From positions 1 through 57,640 of the forward strand of contig USGG01000006.1 of NCBI GenBank assembly GCA_900554215.1: DNA of 57,640 nucleotides. The letters run 5' to 3'. Each line of letters opens with the position of its first letter. The first letter of the stretch is position 1. The position numbers and the translations under genes were made by a program. The notes below the pieces were generated by a model, which saw nothing but the letters and a program-made list of their open reading frames with translations, had not been told where the DNA came from and did not search any database. This document shows, in pieces, positions 33,530 to 42,978 of this stretch. The DNA comes from an uncultured Megasphaera sp. (GTDB taxonomy: Bacteria; Bacillota; Negativicutes; Veillonellales; Megasphaeraceae).

Positions 33530-34663
33530 TTACTTTGCGCCGCTTCCCGCGCGTCGGCGCGCAATCGATAACGCCAGCTTCGCAATATCATGAGCAGCCT
33601 GAGGCCGGCCCAGAACCCTGCTGGCCTTGGCCATGGAAGCCAAAGCTTCCGGATCTTCTTTTAAATGAAGAATTTCTTCCAGCAAATCCTTACCAGTCAG
33701 CATCTTGTCCAAGATCATCTTGGCCGCGCCGCACATGACCAGGGCCTGCGCGTTGTACCGCTGATGATCTTCTGCCGCGTAGGGATAGGGAATCAAAATC
33801 GAAGGAACGCCCCGCACGGTCAATTCAGCCAAACCGACGGCGCCGGCCCGATATACGGCCAAATCAGCCGCCGCCAGGGCTTCCGGCATTTGATGCAGAT
33901 ACGGGATAATACGGCTTCCTTCACCGTACCGCCCTTTGCCGTCGATGCCTTCAAGCTGTTTGACAACGCGGTCGTACTCGTGATCCCCTGTAATATGAAG
34001 AATCTGTATATCCTTGACATCCTTAAAATACCGATGCACTTCAATCATGGCCGAGTTGATGCTGCGCGCCCCGCGGCTGCCGCCGGCGACGAGGAGCGTG
34101 AATTTATGAGGGTCCAGCCCCAGCAGGCTGCGCCCTTCTTCCTTGCTTACCGTCAAAATATCCTTGCGGACAGGATTTCCCGTATATACGAGATTTTCTT
34201 TTTTCTTAAACCGGCCGGCTGCTTCCCTATATCCCAGGGCGACGCGGTTGGCAAACTTGCTCAAAATCAAATTGGTCACGCCGGGAATGACGTTTTGCTC
34301 CTGCACGAGCGTCGGAATACCGCTCAGGCTGGCAGCCAGCAGCACGGGGCCGCAGACAAATCCGCCTGTACCGATGACAACTTCCGGCTTAAACCGATGA
34401 ATAATGCGTTCGGCCTTAAATACGCTTCCCGCCGTCTTTCCCAGCGTCACTACGTTGCGGAAGGAAATACGGCGCTCCAATCCCCGTACGTCTATGGTCA
34501 CAAAAGGCAGTCCTTCTTTAGGAATCAGCGTATTTTCCAACCCTATCTTCGAGCCTACGTAGAGAAACTCCGTCGGCTCAATATCGGCAATAGCGCGGGC
34601 AATTGTTATTGCCGGATAGATATGGCCGCCTGTTCCGCCTCCTGAAATAATTACTCGACCCAT
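33530..34663 (-). CDS. murG: UDP-GlcNAc--lipid I GlcNAc transferase MurG
   Basis: Makes lipid II on the inner membrane face. The 377 aa show GGGTGGHIYPAI at the N-terminus, GTGGFVCGP and GSRGARSINSA, plus the donor-site SILIPYPYAAEDHQRYNA region. ftsW, often next to murG, is absent; murD lies 37 bp upstream. Confidence 0.96.
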   Translation of the reverse strand: MGRVIISGGGTGGHIYPAITIARAIADIEPTEFLYVGSKIGLENTLIPKEGLPFVTIDVRGLERRISFRNVVTLGKTAGSVFKAERIIHRFKPEVVIGTGGFVCGPVLLAASLSGIPTLVQEQNVIPGVTNLILSKFANRVALGYREAAGRFKKKENLVYTGNPVRKDILTVSKEEGRSLLGLDPHKFTLLVAGGSRGARSINSAMIEVHRYFKDVKDIQILHITGDHEYDRVVKQLEGIDGKGRYGEGSRIIPYLHQMPEALAAADLAVYRAGAVGLAELTVRGVPSILIPYPYAAEDHQRYNAQALVMCGAAKMILDKMLTGKDLLEEILHLKEDPEALASMAKASRVLGRPQAAHDIAKLALSIARRRAGSGAK

Positions 34664-34700
34664 GTTTTTGCCCCCTACCAGTCAAAAATAAATTATATGG

Positions 34701-36065
34701 CTATATAGCGTTGACGATTCCTTTGAAGACCCGTCCGCGCTGTTCAAAATTATCGTACATGTCAAAGCTCGAGCATGCCGGAGACAGCAATACGGCCTGC
34801 GGCGCTTTAGCAATCTTACGGGCCATCATAATCGCCCGTTCCATGCTGTATCCGGCCCGGCGAATATCCTTGACGCCGGCCTTCTTCGCTTCCTGTTCAA
34901 ATCGATCTGCCGCCGCGCCGATCAATATGAGCGTATCGACCTTTTCAGCGGCCAAATGCATAAACTCGTCGAGAGGCGTCATCTTATCGTAGCCGCCGGC
35001 AATCAAGACCAAATGTCCTGAAAAGGCTTCCAGCGCTTTGATAGACGCGTCGGTGTTCGTGCCCTTCGAATCGTTGTAATAGGTAACGCCGTGAATCGTA
35101 CGTACTTTTTCCAGACGGTGCTCTACGCCCCGGAACGATTTCAATACGCCGGCAATCACGTCGAGAGGCACGCCGGCGGCATAAGCCAGCAGCGACGCGG
35201 CCAAACAATTTTGAATATTGTGCTTGCCGAATAAATGAAGCTCGTCTTCCCGACAAATGGGCGTATCCTGGCCGTCCATGCGCAGGATCAGCCGCCCGTC
35301 CTGATAAAACGCGCCGACAGGCACTTCGCCCTGCGTAGAAAACCAGACGACGCGGCCCGTCATGTCTGGAGCCATGGCCCTGACCAGAGGGGCATCGTAG
35401 TTCAGTACAGCCGTATCGCTTCCATCTTGATTGCGGAAAATGCGCTTCTTCGCTTCGGCATAGGCTTCCATCGTATGATGGCGGTCCAGGTGGTCCGGCG
35501 TAATATTCAGGATGACGGCCGCTTTAGCCTTCATCGTCTGCGTAAATTCCAACTGGAAGCTGGACAATTCCGCTACGACGACGGCCTCCTTCGGCAAATC
35601 TGCCGCCTGCTCGGAAAGGCCGATGCCGATATTGCCGCCGACGACGGTCTGACGGCCTGAGGCCTTCATGATTTCCCCCAGCAGGGTCGTCGTCGTCGTC
35701 TTTCCGTTTGTACCCGTCACGCCTAATATATCGGCATCGGTTACGCGGCAGGCTGTTTCCACTTCACTCCAAACGGGCAAACGGCGCGACAGCGCTTCTT
35801 TCATAATGGGAATTTCCGGAGAAATAACCGGCGACGGCACGACGATGTCCACGCCGTCCAGCAGCGAGTTTTCCTGACTGCCGAATACGAGCTTGACGCC
35901 GGCACGCTGCAGCGCCGGCCACGGCTCTTCCGTACAGTCGATGTCCTTTTTGTCATTGAGAATAACTGCGCCGCCGTGACGGGCCAAGGCCATCGATGCG
36001 GCCCGGCCGCTGATACCTGCGCCGATGACCAATATTTTTTTTCCGGAAAAATCCATTATGCTCAT
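34701..36065 (-). CDS. murD: UDP-MurNAc-L-alanine--D-glutamate ligase
   Basis: Adds D-Glu. The 454 aa show LVIGAGISGRAAS, the P-loop VTGTNGKTTTTTLLG, ILNITPDHLDRH and YNDSKGTN. AGGTG precedes ATG 36065. Confidence 0.96.
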   Translation of the reverse strand: MSIMDFSGKKILVIGAGISGRAASMALARHGGAVILNDKKDIDCTEEPWPALQRAGVKLVFGSQENSLLDGVDIVVPSPVISPEIPIMKEALSRRLPVWSEVETACRVTDADILGVTGTNGKTTTTTLLGEIMKASGRQTVVGGNIGIGLSEQAADLPKEAVVVAELSSFQLEFTQTMKAKAAVILNITPDHLDRHHTMEAYAEAKKRIFRNQDGSDTAVLNYDAPLVRAMAPDMTGRVVWFSTQGEVPVGAFYQDGRLILRMDGQDTPICREDELHLFGKHNIQNCLAASLLAYAAGVPLDVIAGVLKSFRGVEHRLEKVRTIHGVTYYNDSKGTNTDASIKALEAFSGHLVLIAGGYDKMTPLDEFMHLAAEKVDTLILIGAAADRFEQEAKKAGVKDIRRAGYSMERAIMMARKIAKAPQAVLLSPACSSFDMYDNFEQRGRVFKGIVNAI

Positions 36066-36104
36066 TTGCCAACACCTGCTTTGTTCAGATAATATGAATA
36101 CCCC

Positions 36105-37070
36105 TTATTTACACGATAAGACGACGATAATCGCCAATATCGCCATGAGGGCGGAAAAACTCCAAAAAACGGTAACTACCTTTACTTCGCTCCAGCCGGA
36201 CAATTCAAAATGATGATGAATAGGACTCATTTTAAATACGCGCACGCCTCGCGTCTTAAAGGAAAGAACCTGAATGATAACCGATAAGGCTTCAATGACA
36301 TACAAGCCGCCTGCCAGAATGAGAAGCAGCTCCGTCTTCGTCAAGATAGCCATCGCCGCCAACGCACCGCCCAGGGCCAGCGAACCCGTATCACCCATGA
36401 ACATCTTGGCCGGGTGCTGGTTATAAAACAGAAAGCCCAGGCAGGCGCCGGTCAAGGCTGCGCTGAACACGGCGAAATTGACGTATCCCAGCGCTACGGC
36501 AATGACGACGTAGGCCACGGACGTAATTGCGCAGGAACCGGCCGCCAGGCCGTCCAGGCCGTCCGTCAGGTTGACGGCGTTGCTTGCGCCGACGATCATG
36601 ACAAACACAAAAATATAATAGAAAAATCCCAAATCAATCGTAACCGATGTGAAGGGAATCCAAAGAGTCGTAGGAAATTGAAGGAATTCCTTTAAAATGA
36701 AGCAAAATACGGCTGCCATAACGAACTGGCCGAGCAATTTCTGCTTGGCTGTCAGCCCCAGATTACGCCGCTTCACCGCCTTGATGCTGTCGTCGAGAAA
36801 TCCGATAACGCCGTGTCCGAACGTCAGGAACAAAGCCAGGCCCTTGCGCAGATCCGACGGATTGAATACCAGACAGGAAACGACCAGGGCAACTAAAATC
36901 AAGATGCCGCCCATCGTTGGCGTTCCCGCTTTATACTTATGGCTCTGCGGGCCTTCTTCCCGTTCAGACTGGCGGGCATGGAATTTCTTTAACTGCCCGA
37001 TAACCGGCTTGCCCAGCGCTAAGGCGATGACCAGGCTGACGGCGAATCCAAATATCAGCGTATTTAACAT
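36105..37070 (-). CDS. mraY: Phospho-MurNAc-pentapeptide transferase MraY
   Basis: Polytopic membrane enzyme making lipid I. The 321 aa have about ten hydrophobic segments and the signature loops GTPTMGGILIL, NAVNLTDGLDGLAAG and the metal/substrate region FMGDTGSLALGG and SPIHHHFELSGW. Overlaps murF by 7 bp. Confidence 0.97.
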   Translation of the reverse strand: MLNTLIFGFAVSLVIALALGKPVIGQLKKFHARQSEREEGPQSHKYKAGTPTMGGILILVALVVSCLVFNPSDLRKGLALFLTFGHGVIGFLDDSIKAVKRRNLGLTAKQKLLGQFVMAAVFCFILKEFLQFPTTLWIPFTSVTIDLGFFYYIFVFVMIVGASNAVNLTDGLDGLAAGSCAITSVAYVVIAVALGYVNFAVFSAALTGACLGFLFYNQHPAKMFMGDTGSLALGGALAAMAILTKTELLLILAGGLYVIEALSVIIQVLSFKTRGVRVFKMSPIHHHFELSGWSEVKVVTVFWSFSALMAILAIIVVLSCK

Positions 37071-38446
37071 TCACATGACTTCCTTTCGAAATATGACAGT
37101 ATTTTTTCCATGGCAAACCCGCGGGACCCTTTCAGCAGCACCGTATCTCCCGGCTGCAGCAGTTCTTTCAGACAGGCGGCGCATTCGTCGTGCGTTGCAG
37201 TCGTGTAAACCTGCTTCATGCCGCCTTCTCTCGCCGCGCCGGCAATATATCCGGCCAGCTCGCCCATGGTGATGAGGACGTCGATACCCGACGAGGCGAT
37301 ATCACGGCCTATGGCTTCATGCTCCTCCCGTGCCCAGTCGCCTAATTCCAGCATGCCGCCCAGTACGGCGATTTTCCGTCCTGTCGTCAAGGCATCCAGA
37401 GAGCGGACAGCTGCGCCCATAGAAGCCGGATTAGCGTTATAAGCGTCGTTGATAAACGTATACGGCGCCAAGGAAATCAGCTCTTCCCGCATAGACACGC
37501 CTTTATACGCCGCCAGGCCGCGCTGGATTTCTTCGGCCGAAAGGCCTGTCAAGCGGCCGACGGCAGCCGCTGCCAATCCGTTATAGGCGTGGTGCCGGCT
37601 GATCGCCGGAATCTGCGCCGCAAAGACATCGCCGCCGCAGTGGCAGGTAAAGGTTACACCCTGCTTGCTTACAGCAATCTGCTCGGCCCAGATATCGTCG
37701 CTCGCCTCCGTGCCGTAGGTCAGCACGCTGCCGCGGCATAGGGCGGCCATCGGGGCTACAAAGGGATCATCGGTATTCAATACGGCCGTACCCTTTTCAT
37801 CCAGGGCCAGGACAAGCTCGCTCTTCGCCTTGGCGATGTTTTCCTGCGACCCCAGAAGCTCAATATGGCTCTTGCCGACGTTCGTTACGACGCCGACAGT
37901 CGGTTCGGCAATAGCCGCCAGTTCGGCAATCTGTCCCAAGCCGCGCATCCCCATTTCGACGACGCAGGCTTCGTGCCGTTCCGTCAGCTGCAGCAGCGTG
38001 CGCGGCAGGCCAATTTCGTTGTTGAAATTTTTTTCCGTCTGCAGCACGTCGTATTTCTGAGACAGGACGGAGGCAATCATATTGCGCGTCGACGTCTTGC
38101 CAACAGAGCCCGTTACGGCTACGACGGGAATGGAAAACCGGCGGCGATGGAAACGGGCCAAATCCTGATAGGCCTTCAGCGTATCGTCTGCGACAAAAAC
38201 AGCAATACCGTACTCTCTGTATTCATCCCGCATTTCGGATACGATGGCGCCGGCCGCGCCCTGCTGCACGGCTTTGCCGACAAAATCATGGCCGTCGAAC
38301 CGCTCGCCCTTGAGGGCTACGAATAAAGCGTCCCTGCCGATAACCCGCGTATCTGTTTCCACGCCGGAAAATAAGGTCTTTTCGCCGCTGACGGCGACGG
38401 ACGCTCCCGTCGCCTCTTGTATTTCTGTCTTCGTAAAGGAAGCCAT
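37064..38446 (-). CDS. murF: UDP-MurNAc-tripeptide--D-Ala-D-Ala ligase
   Basis: Completes the pentapeptide. The 460 aa show VTGSVGKTSTRNMI (P-loop), EMGMRGLGQIAELA and INDAYNANPASM, all typical of MurF. It starts 4 bp after murE and overlaps mraY by 7 bp, indicating a tightly coupled operon. Confidence 0.96.
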   Translation of the reverse strand: MASFTKTEIQEATGASVAVSGEKTLFSGVETDTRVIGRDALFVALKGERFDGHDFVGKAVQQGAAGAIVSEMRDEYREYGIAVFVADDTLKAYQDLARFHRRRFSIPVVAVTGSVGKTSTRNMIASVLSQKYDVLQTEKNFNNEIGLPRTLLQLTERHEACVVEMGMRGLGQIAELAAIAEPTVGVVTNVGKSHIELLGSQENIAKAKSELVLALDEKGTAVLNTDDPFVAPMAALCRGSVLTYGTEASDDIWAEQIAVSKQGVTFTCHCGGDVFAAQIPAISRHHAYNGLAAAAVGRLTGLSAEEIQRGLAAYKGVSMREELISLAPYTFINDAYNANPASMGAAVRSLDALTTGRKIAVLGGMLELGDWAREEHEAIGRDIASSGIDVLITMGELAGYIAGAAREGGMKQVYTTATHDECAACLKELLQPGDTVLLKGSRGFAMEKILSYFERKSCEC

Positions 38447-38450
38447 TTTC

Positions 38451-39947
38451 TTATCGCCCCTTTAACGCCAGCACGGCCTTGCGCGCTTCTTCGCGATCGT
38501 CGAAGTGAATCGTGCCGTCTTTTAAAATCTGATACGTTTCATGGCCTTTTCCGGCAATGACGATGATGTCGCCGGTCTGCGCCAGTTCGACGGCTCTCTG
38601 GATAGCCGAACGGCGGTCGACGATGACTTCGTGATGCTGGCCCGGCTTGAGGCCCTGCTTTACGCCGGCTTCCACTTCAGCGACAATAGCGTCCGGGTCT
38701 TCCGAACGGGGATTGTCCGACGTGACGATGGGAATGTCGGCGTGTTCTGCCGCAATCTTGCCCATAATGGGGCGCTTCGTCCGGTCGCGGTCGCCGCCGC
38801 AGCCGAAGACGGCTAAAATACGGTTCGGATGCATGGCCCGGGCTGTCGTCAAGGCCTTTTCCAGGCTGTCCGGCGTATGGGAGTAATCGACGACGATAGC
38901 AAAATCCTGACCGACTTCGACGAGCTCAAAACGGCCTGCTACGGAATGGAAGGTCTGTATAGCGCTGTCGATAATTTCCGTATCGACGCCTTCGGCATGA
39001 GCCGCGCCGATAGCTGCCAGCGTATTATATACGTTGAATAAGCCGGTAATATTCATATTCAGATGAACGTTGCCGAAAGGCCCGGTCACGTCGAAGGACG
39101 ATTTCTTCAATTCGACGTTCAGATTCGACCCTCTCAAGTCGGCTTCTTTTTCTACGCCGTAGGTCAGAACCTTGCACTGGCAGGCCTTGAGAATATCCTT
39201 GGACCATGGATCATCGATATTGACAATGGCCGTCTTATTATCCTTGACATGCTCACGGAAAGATAAGCCCTTGAATAACTTGGCCTTAGCGGCTACGTAG
39301 TCTTCCATCGTCTTGTGAAAATCGAGATGATCCTGCGTCAAATTCGTAAATACGGCCGTATCGAATTCAATGCCGGCCACGCGATGCAGGGCCAGGGCAT
39401 GGCTCGATACTTCCATGACGACGTGGGTCATGCCTTTTTCATACATGAGCGCCAGGAAGCGCTGCAGCTCGACGACATCGGGCGTCGTGTTGTGAATAGG
39501 CAGCTCTTCATCATCAATGAGCGCATGAATCGTGCCGAGAACGCCGACATGATGGCCGGCAGCCCGCAGAATATGGGCGATGATATGGGTCGTCGTCGTC
39601 TTGCCGTTCGTGCCGGTTACGCCAATCATGCGCATCTTGCGGCCGGGATAATCATAGAAATAGGGAACCATGTCTTCCAGCGCATGGTGAATATCCGGCA
39701 CCCGGATCTGCACGGTACCCTTAGGCAATTCCAAATGCTTCGTCGTCAAGACGGCAACGGCGCCTTTTTCCACAGCCTGGACGGCAAAGGAAGCGCCGTC
39801 GACGTGAACGCCGGAAATGCATACGAATAAATTTCCCGGCTCGATTTCCCGAGAATCGGCGGCGATGCCCGTAATCGGCGTTTCTACGTTGCCTTCTACG
39901 TTGTATATGCCCTTAATTTGCTTGCAAAGTTCGCTTACTGTTTTCAT
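38451..39947 (-). CDS. murE: UDP-MurNAc-tripeptide synthetase, meso-DAP type
   Basis: Adds the third residue. The 498 aa have the P-loop VTGTNGKTTTTHI and the motif TSDNPRSEDP; DNPR is the hallmark of meso-diaminopimelate-adding enzymes (Lys-adding ones differ here), so the wall is DAP-type. Start ATG 39947 with AGGAGG upstream; a 21-codon upstream extension lacks support. It should follow ftsI, which is missing. Confidence 0.95.
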   Translation of the reverse strand: MKTVSELCKQIKGIYNVEGNVETPITGIAADSREIEPGNLFVCISGVHVDGASFAVQAVEKGAVAVLTTKHLELPKGTVQIRVPDIHHALEDMVPYFYDYPGRKMRMIGVTGTNGKTTTTHIIAHILRAAGHHVGVLGTIHALIDDEELPIHNTTPDVVELQRFLALMYEKGMTHVVMEVSSHALALHRVAGIEFDTAVFTNLTQDHLDFHKTMEDYVAAKAKLFKGLSFREHVKDNKTAIVNIDDPWSKDILKACQCKVLTYGVEKEADLRGSNLNVELKKSSFDVTGPFGNVHLNMNITGLFNVYNTLAAIGAAHAEGVDTEIIDSAIQTFHSVAGRFELVEVGQDFAIVVDYSHTPDSLEKALTTARAMHPNRILAVFGCGGDRDRTKRPIMGKIAAEHADIPIVTSDNPRSEDPDAIVAEVEAGVKQGLKPGQHHEVIVDRRSAIQRAVELAQTGDIIVIAGKGHETYQILKDGTIHFDDREEARKAVLALKGR

Positions 39948-40011
39948 CCTCAAACATCCTCCTCGCAATCTGTATGTACGCATACTCATTTCTATTAAAG
40001 CAAACAACAAT

Positions 40012-40034
40012 AGCAGCCTTGGGTAAAGGCTGCT
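40012..40034 (-). terminator. Hairpin between ftsL and murE at the usual ftsI position
   Basis: Perfect 9-bp stem AGCAGCCTT/AAGGCTGCT with a 5-nt loop; on the minus strand ATTGTTGTTTGC follows, a weak U-tract, so partial termination is likely. Confidence 0.6.
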
Positions 40035-40046
40035 GATGTCATCATA

Positions 40047-40421
40047 TTATCGGCCTGTATGGGCTGCTTCCTTCTGGGGATCGGACGACTGGCCGCCGTA
40101 CAGCACATACGTCGGTGCAACCATGCCCAGCTGTTTCGTAGCGACCGTATATATCCGCTCAGGTGCGTCCAGCTTGGCGATATCAACGCGTAAGTTCTCA
40201 TTTTCACGCTGCAGTGCCTGCACCTGTCTTTTTTCATTCATCAGCGCATAACCATAATCAGTTTTAGCCGCAGATAAGGCAATATATGTCAGCAAAAAAA
40301 AGCAAATCAGCCCTACTACCGACAAGGTACGCAGGATAAGGCCCGAAAAATTCCTGTCGGCCGGAACCGCCTCCTGCCTCTGCTCTGCATACCGTATGTA
40401 TCCTGCTTTTCTGGACAACAT
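40047..40421 (-). CDS. ftsL: FtsL-like septum-formation protein
   Basis: Small bitopic protein, 124 aa: cytoplasmic tail, one membrane helix (28-50) and an extracytoplasmic coiled coil (about 58-88, VQALQRENENLRVDIAKL). FtsL activates septal synthesis together with FtsB and FtsQ. Assigned from architecture and from its position between rsmH and mur genes; sequence conservation in this family is low. Confidence 0.82.
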   Translation of the reverse strand: MLSRKAGYIRYAEQRQEAVPADRNFSGLILRTLSVVGLICFFLLTYIALSAAKTDYGYALMNEKRQVQALQRENENLRVDIAKLDAPERIYTVATKQLGMVAPTYVLYGGQSSDPQKEAAHTGR

Positions 40422-40468
40422 ATTATATCACATCCATTCGACGAATTACTACCAGTACCGTATAAATA

Positions 40469-41401
40469 TTATTTTCGAATTCCGACACGCAGCTTGGCGC
40501 TCCGGGCACGCGGATTCTGCTCCAGTTCTTCCGGAGACGGAGAAATAGCCTGCCGCTTCGCTTTCAGTATGGCCTTATGATGGCATGTGCACACGGGAAT
40601 ATCCGGCGGGCAGATGCAGTCCGTAGCCAATAATTTCAGCGTTTGCTTTGTAATGCGGTCTTCTAGCGAATGGAAGGTGATGACGCATATATGTCCCCCG
40701 GGCTTAAGCCGGTTGGCCGCGCTTTCCAGCGCATTGCGCAGAATGCCGAGTTCGTCGTTGACTTCGATGCGGATGGCCTGAAAGGTCCGCTTGGCCGGAT
40801 GGGGGCCGTCCTTTCGGGCGCCGGCGGGAATAGCCTTTTTAATAATCGAGACGAGCTCGCCAGTCCGCTCAATGGCCTTTTCTTTGCGGGCGGCGGCGAT
40901 AAAGGAAGCGATGCGCTTGGCCCATCGTTCTTCGCCGTACTCCTTAATAATGCGGTATAATTCGCCTTCGCTGTACGAATTGACTACGTCGTAGGCGCTT
41001 TTGCCACGGCTGCGGTCCATGCGCATGTCCAGCGGGCCGTCCTGCATGTATGAAAAGCCCCGTTCCGGCGTGTCGAGCTGATAGCTGGATACGCCTAAAT
41101 CAAACATAACGCCGTCGACGGCATCGATTCCCAGCTCGTCGAGAACGTCGGACAACTGACTGAAATTACGCTGCACCAGAATATGACGACACGTCGTATC
41201 TTCCAGCCGCTTCGTCGCCGCGGCAATGGCGTCGGCGTCCTGATCGAGACCGATGAGCAAGCCGTCGTCGTTCAGCCGCTCCGCCAACGCATGGGAGTGG
41301 CCGCCGCCGCCGAGGGTACAGTCTACGTAAACCCCGCTGGGATTTCCTATAAGATTGTCAATCGTTTCCTCGCGGAGAACGCTAACATGATGAAACGCCA
41401 T
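40469..41401 (-). CDS. rsmH: 16S rRNA m4C1402 methyltransferase RsmH (MraW)
   Basis: SAM-dependent N4-methylation of C1402 in the ribosomal P site. The 310 aa show HVSVLREE, the SAM loop DCTLGGGGHSHALAE, FDLGVSSYQLD and KRTFQAIRIEVNDEL. 8 bp after mraZ. Confidence 0.96.
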   Translation of the reverse strand: MAFHHVSVLREETIDNLIGNPSGVYVDCTLGGGGHSHALAERLNDDGLLIGLDQDADAIAAATKRLEDTTCRHILVQRNFSQLSDVLDELGIDAVDGVMFDLGVSSYQLDTPERGFSYMQDGPLDMRMDRSRGKSAYDVVNSYSEGELYRIIKEYGEERWAKRIASFIAAARKEKAIERTGELVSIIKKAIPAGARKDGPHPAKRTFQAIRIEVNDELGILRNALESAANRLKPGGHICVITFHSLEDRITKQTLKLLATDCICPPDIPVCTCHHKAILKAKRQAISPSPEELEQNPRARSAKLRVGIRK

Positions 41402-41409
41402 AATACCTC

Positions 41410-41850
41410 CTAAAACTCAATATCCAGAGATTCATCCAGACTTTCGGCAATCTCTTCCATATCCGGAACGATCTTGGCCGCATATTCTTCGTACGCCTTC
41501 TGGGCCCAGATCTCTATCTTATCGCCCGTCCCCAGTATGGTCACGTCCTTTTTCAACTGGGCGTACTCGCGCAGCGTCCCCGGAATCAGAATGCGTCCCT
41601 GCCGGTCAAATTCAACCTCGGCAGCGCTGCCAAACAAAAAGCGCTTGAAAGCCCGGACATTTTCCTTCGAAGCCTTCAGCTTTTTCATGCCGTTGGCCAA
41701 ATTAATCCACGCTTCCATCGTATACACGGAGAGACAACCTTCCAGTCCACGGGTAACTACGAAGGAAGAGCCCAATTCATCGCGGAATTTAGCAGGCAGA
41801 ATCACGCGGCCCTTCGCATCGATCGTATGCGAATATTCTCCCATGAACAT
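41410..41850 (-). CDS. mraZ: Transcriptional regulator MraZ
   Basis: Ring-forming SpoVT-AbrB-like DNA-binding protein that represses its own division/wall operon in bacteria studied. The 146 aa have two AbrB-like units, each with the DxxGR motif: DAKGRVILPAKFR and DRQGRILIPGTLR. First gene of the dcw cluster; three MraZ-type boxes lie on its promoter. Confidence 0.96.
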   Translation of the reverse strand: MFMGEYSHTIDAKGRVILPAKFRDELGSSFVVTRGLEGCLSVYTMEAWINLANGMKKLKASKENVRAFKRFLFGSAAEVEFDRQGRILIPGTLREYAQLKKDVTILGTGDKIEIWAQKAYEEYAAKIVPDMEEIAESLDESLDIEF

Positions 41851-41878
41851 CTTGTCGTCATCTCCTTCCCGTCGCTTT

Positions 41879-41921
41879 CACTTTTCACCACATTTTACCA
41901 CATTTCAACACCTTGTGACAA
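41879..41921 (-). promoter_or_regulatory. mraZ promoter with three MraZ boxes
   Basis: Minus strand: -35 TTGTCA (41916-41921), 18 bp, -10 TAAAAT (41892-41897). Three repeats AATGTG, AATGTG, AAAGTG (41904-41899, 41894-41889, 41884-41879) recur every 10 bp over and after the -10, i.e. on one helix face. This matches the AAAGTG-type direct repeats bound by MraZ in Mollicutes, so autorepression of the whole dcw operon is expected. Confidence 0.75.
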
Positions 41922-41950
41922 CAAATATCAGCTCATTCGCAGGAACTATA

Positions 41951-41984
41951 TATAAAAAATCACCATGCGGGCTGCATGGTGATT
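41951..41984 (-). terminator. Intrinsic terminator after gluQ
   Basis: AATCACCATGC/GCATGGTGATT, 11 bp, on the minus strand followed by TTTTTATATA. Separates gluQ from the mraZ promoter. Confidence 0.88.
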
Positions 41985-42019
41985 AAAAAGAATAGACACA
42001 AATTCATATTATATTGAGT

Positions 42020-42967
42020 TTATACGGCGCAAATGGCCTGCATTACATCGTCGTCTATGACGATATCCTCCTGGCGCAGCGCCGTCAAATCGCAGCATCG
42101 CGCCAACTCTTCCAGCGGATAGCAGGCCCTTTCGGATACCAGACCGCCTTTGTACGCCAAATAGGACAATACGCTGTCGCGGTCGGCTCCGCCATCCCGC
42201 AGGCTCTCTATCGTAATGCCCTGCTGCCGCTTCGACAAACGGCGGCCTTCGCCGTCGATCAGCATGGGCACGTGGGTATACTGTGGTGCAGGATAGCCTA
42301 GGTATTCGATGAGCCAAATCTGCTGCGCCGTCGACGACAGCAAGTCGCGGCCCCGCAGGACGTGAGTAATACCCATCATCCCGTCGTCAACGGACACGGC
42401 CAGCTGATAAGCGTACAAGCCATCGGCCCGCCGTACGACGAAATCGCCGCAGGCCCTCGGCAAATAGGCCTCCTGCCGGCCATACACGCCGTCGCAGAAC
42501 GACACAGCGGCAGGTGGTACGTGAACACGCCACGACGGGTCTTTCTGCATCGCGGCCCGTTCCGCCGCCGTCATGCCATAGCAATGCCCGTCATACACGC
42601 TGCGCTCGCCGGCGTGGGGCGCGCCGATGGCCTGCAATCTGGCCCGGCTGCAATAGCAGGGGTACAGCAGGCCGCCGCGCTGTAGCGCCGACAGCGCGGC
42701 ATCATACAGATTATATCGTTCCTGCTGCGTATACGGCCCGGACGATCCGCCTCTATCGGGACCTTCGTCCCAGGTCAGCCCCAGCCACTGCAGGTCCCGC
42801 ATCAGGGCGTCGGCAAATTCTTTTTTCGACCGCTGCTCATCGACGTCTTCCATGCGCAGGACCAGCGTGCCGCCGGCTTGCCGGACCTGAAGCCAGCACA
42901 AAAACGCCGTCCACGCGTTTCCCAAATGCATGTACCCCGTCGGGCTGGGCGCAAAACGACCTCTCAT
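42020..42967 (-). CDS. gluQ: Glutamyl-Q tRNA(Asp) synthetase
   Basis: Truncated GluRS paralogue (315 aa, no anticodon-binding domain) that attaches glutamate to the queuosine base of tRNA-Asp. RFAPSPTGYMHLGN is the HIGH region and RLSKRQQG replaces KMSKS, as in the family; YPCYCSR with upstream residues gives the zinc site. It starts 11 bp after the M16C protease gene and is probably cotranscribed with it. Confidence 0.92.
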   Translation of the reverse strand: MRGRFAPSPTGYMHLGNAWTAFLCWLQVRQAGGTLVLRMEDVDEQRSKKEFADALMRDLQWLGLTWDEGPDRGGSSGPYTQQERYNLYDAALSALQRGGLLYPCYCSRARLQAIGAPHAGERSVYDGHCYGMTAAERAAMQKDPSWRVHVPPAAVSFCDGVYGRQEAYLPRACGDFVVRRADGLYAYQLAVSVDDGMMGITHVLRGRDLLSSTAQQIWLIEYLGYPAPQYTHVPMLIDGEGRRLSKRQQGITIESLRDGGADRDSVLSYLAYKGGLVSERACYPLEELARCCDLTALRQEDIVIDDDVMQAICAV

Positions 42968-42978
42968 GGGTTCACGAC

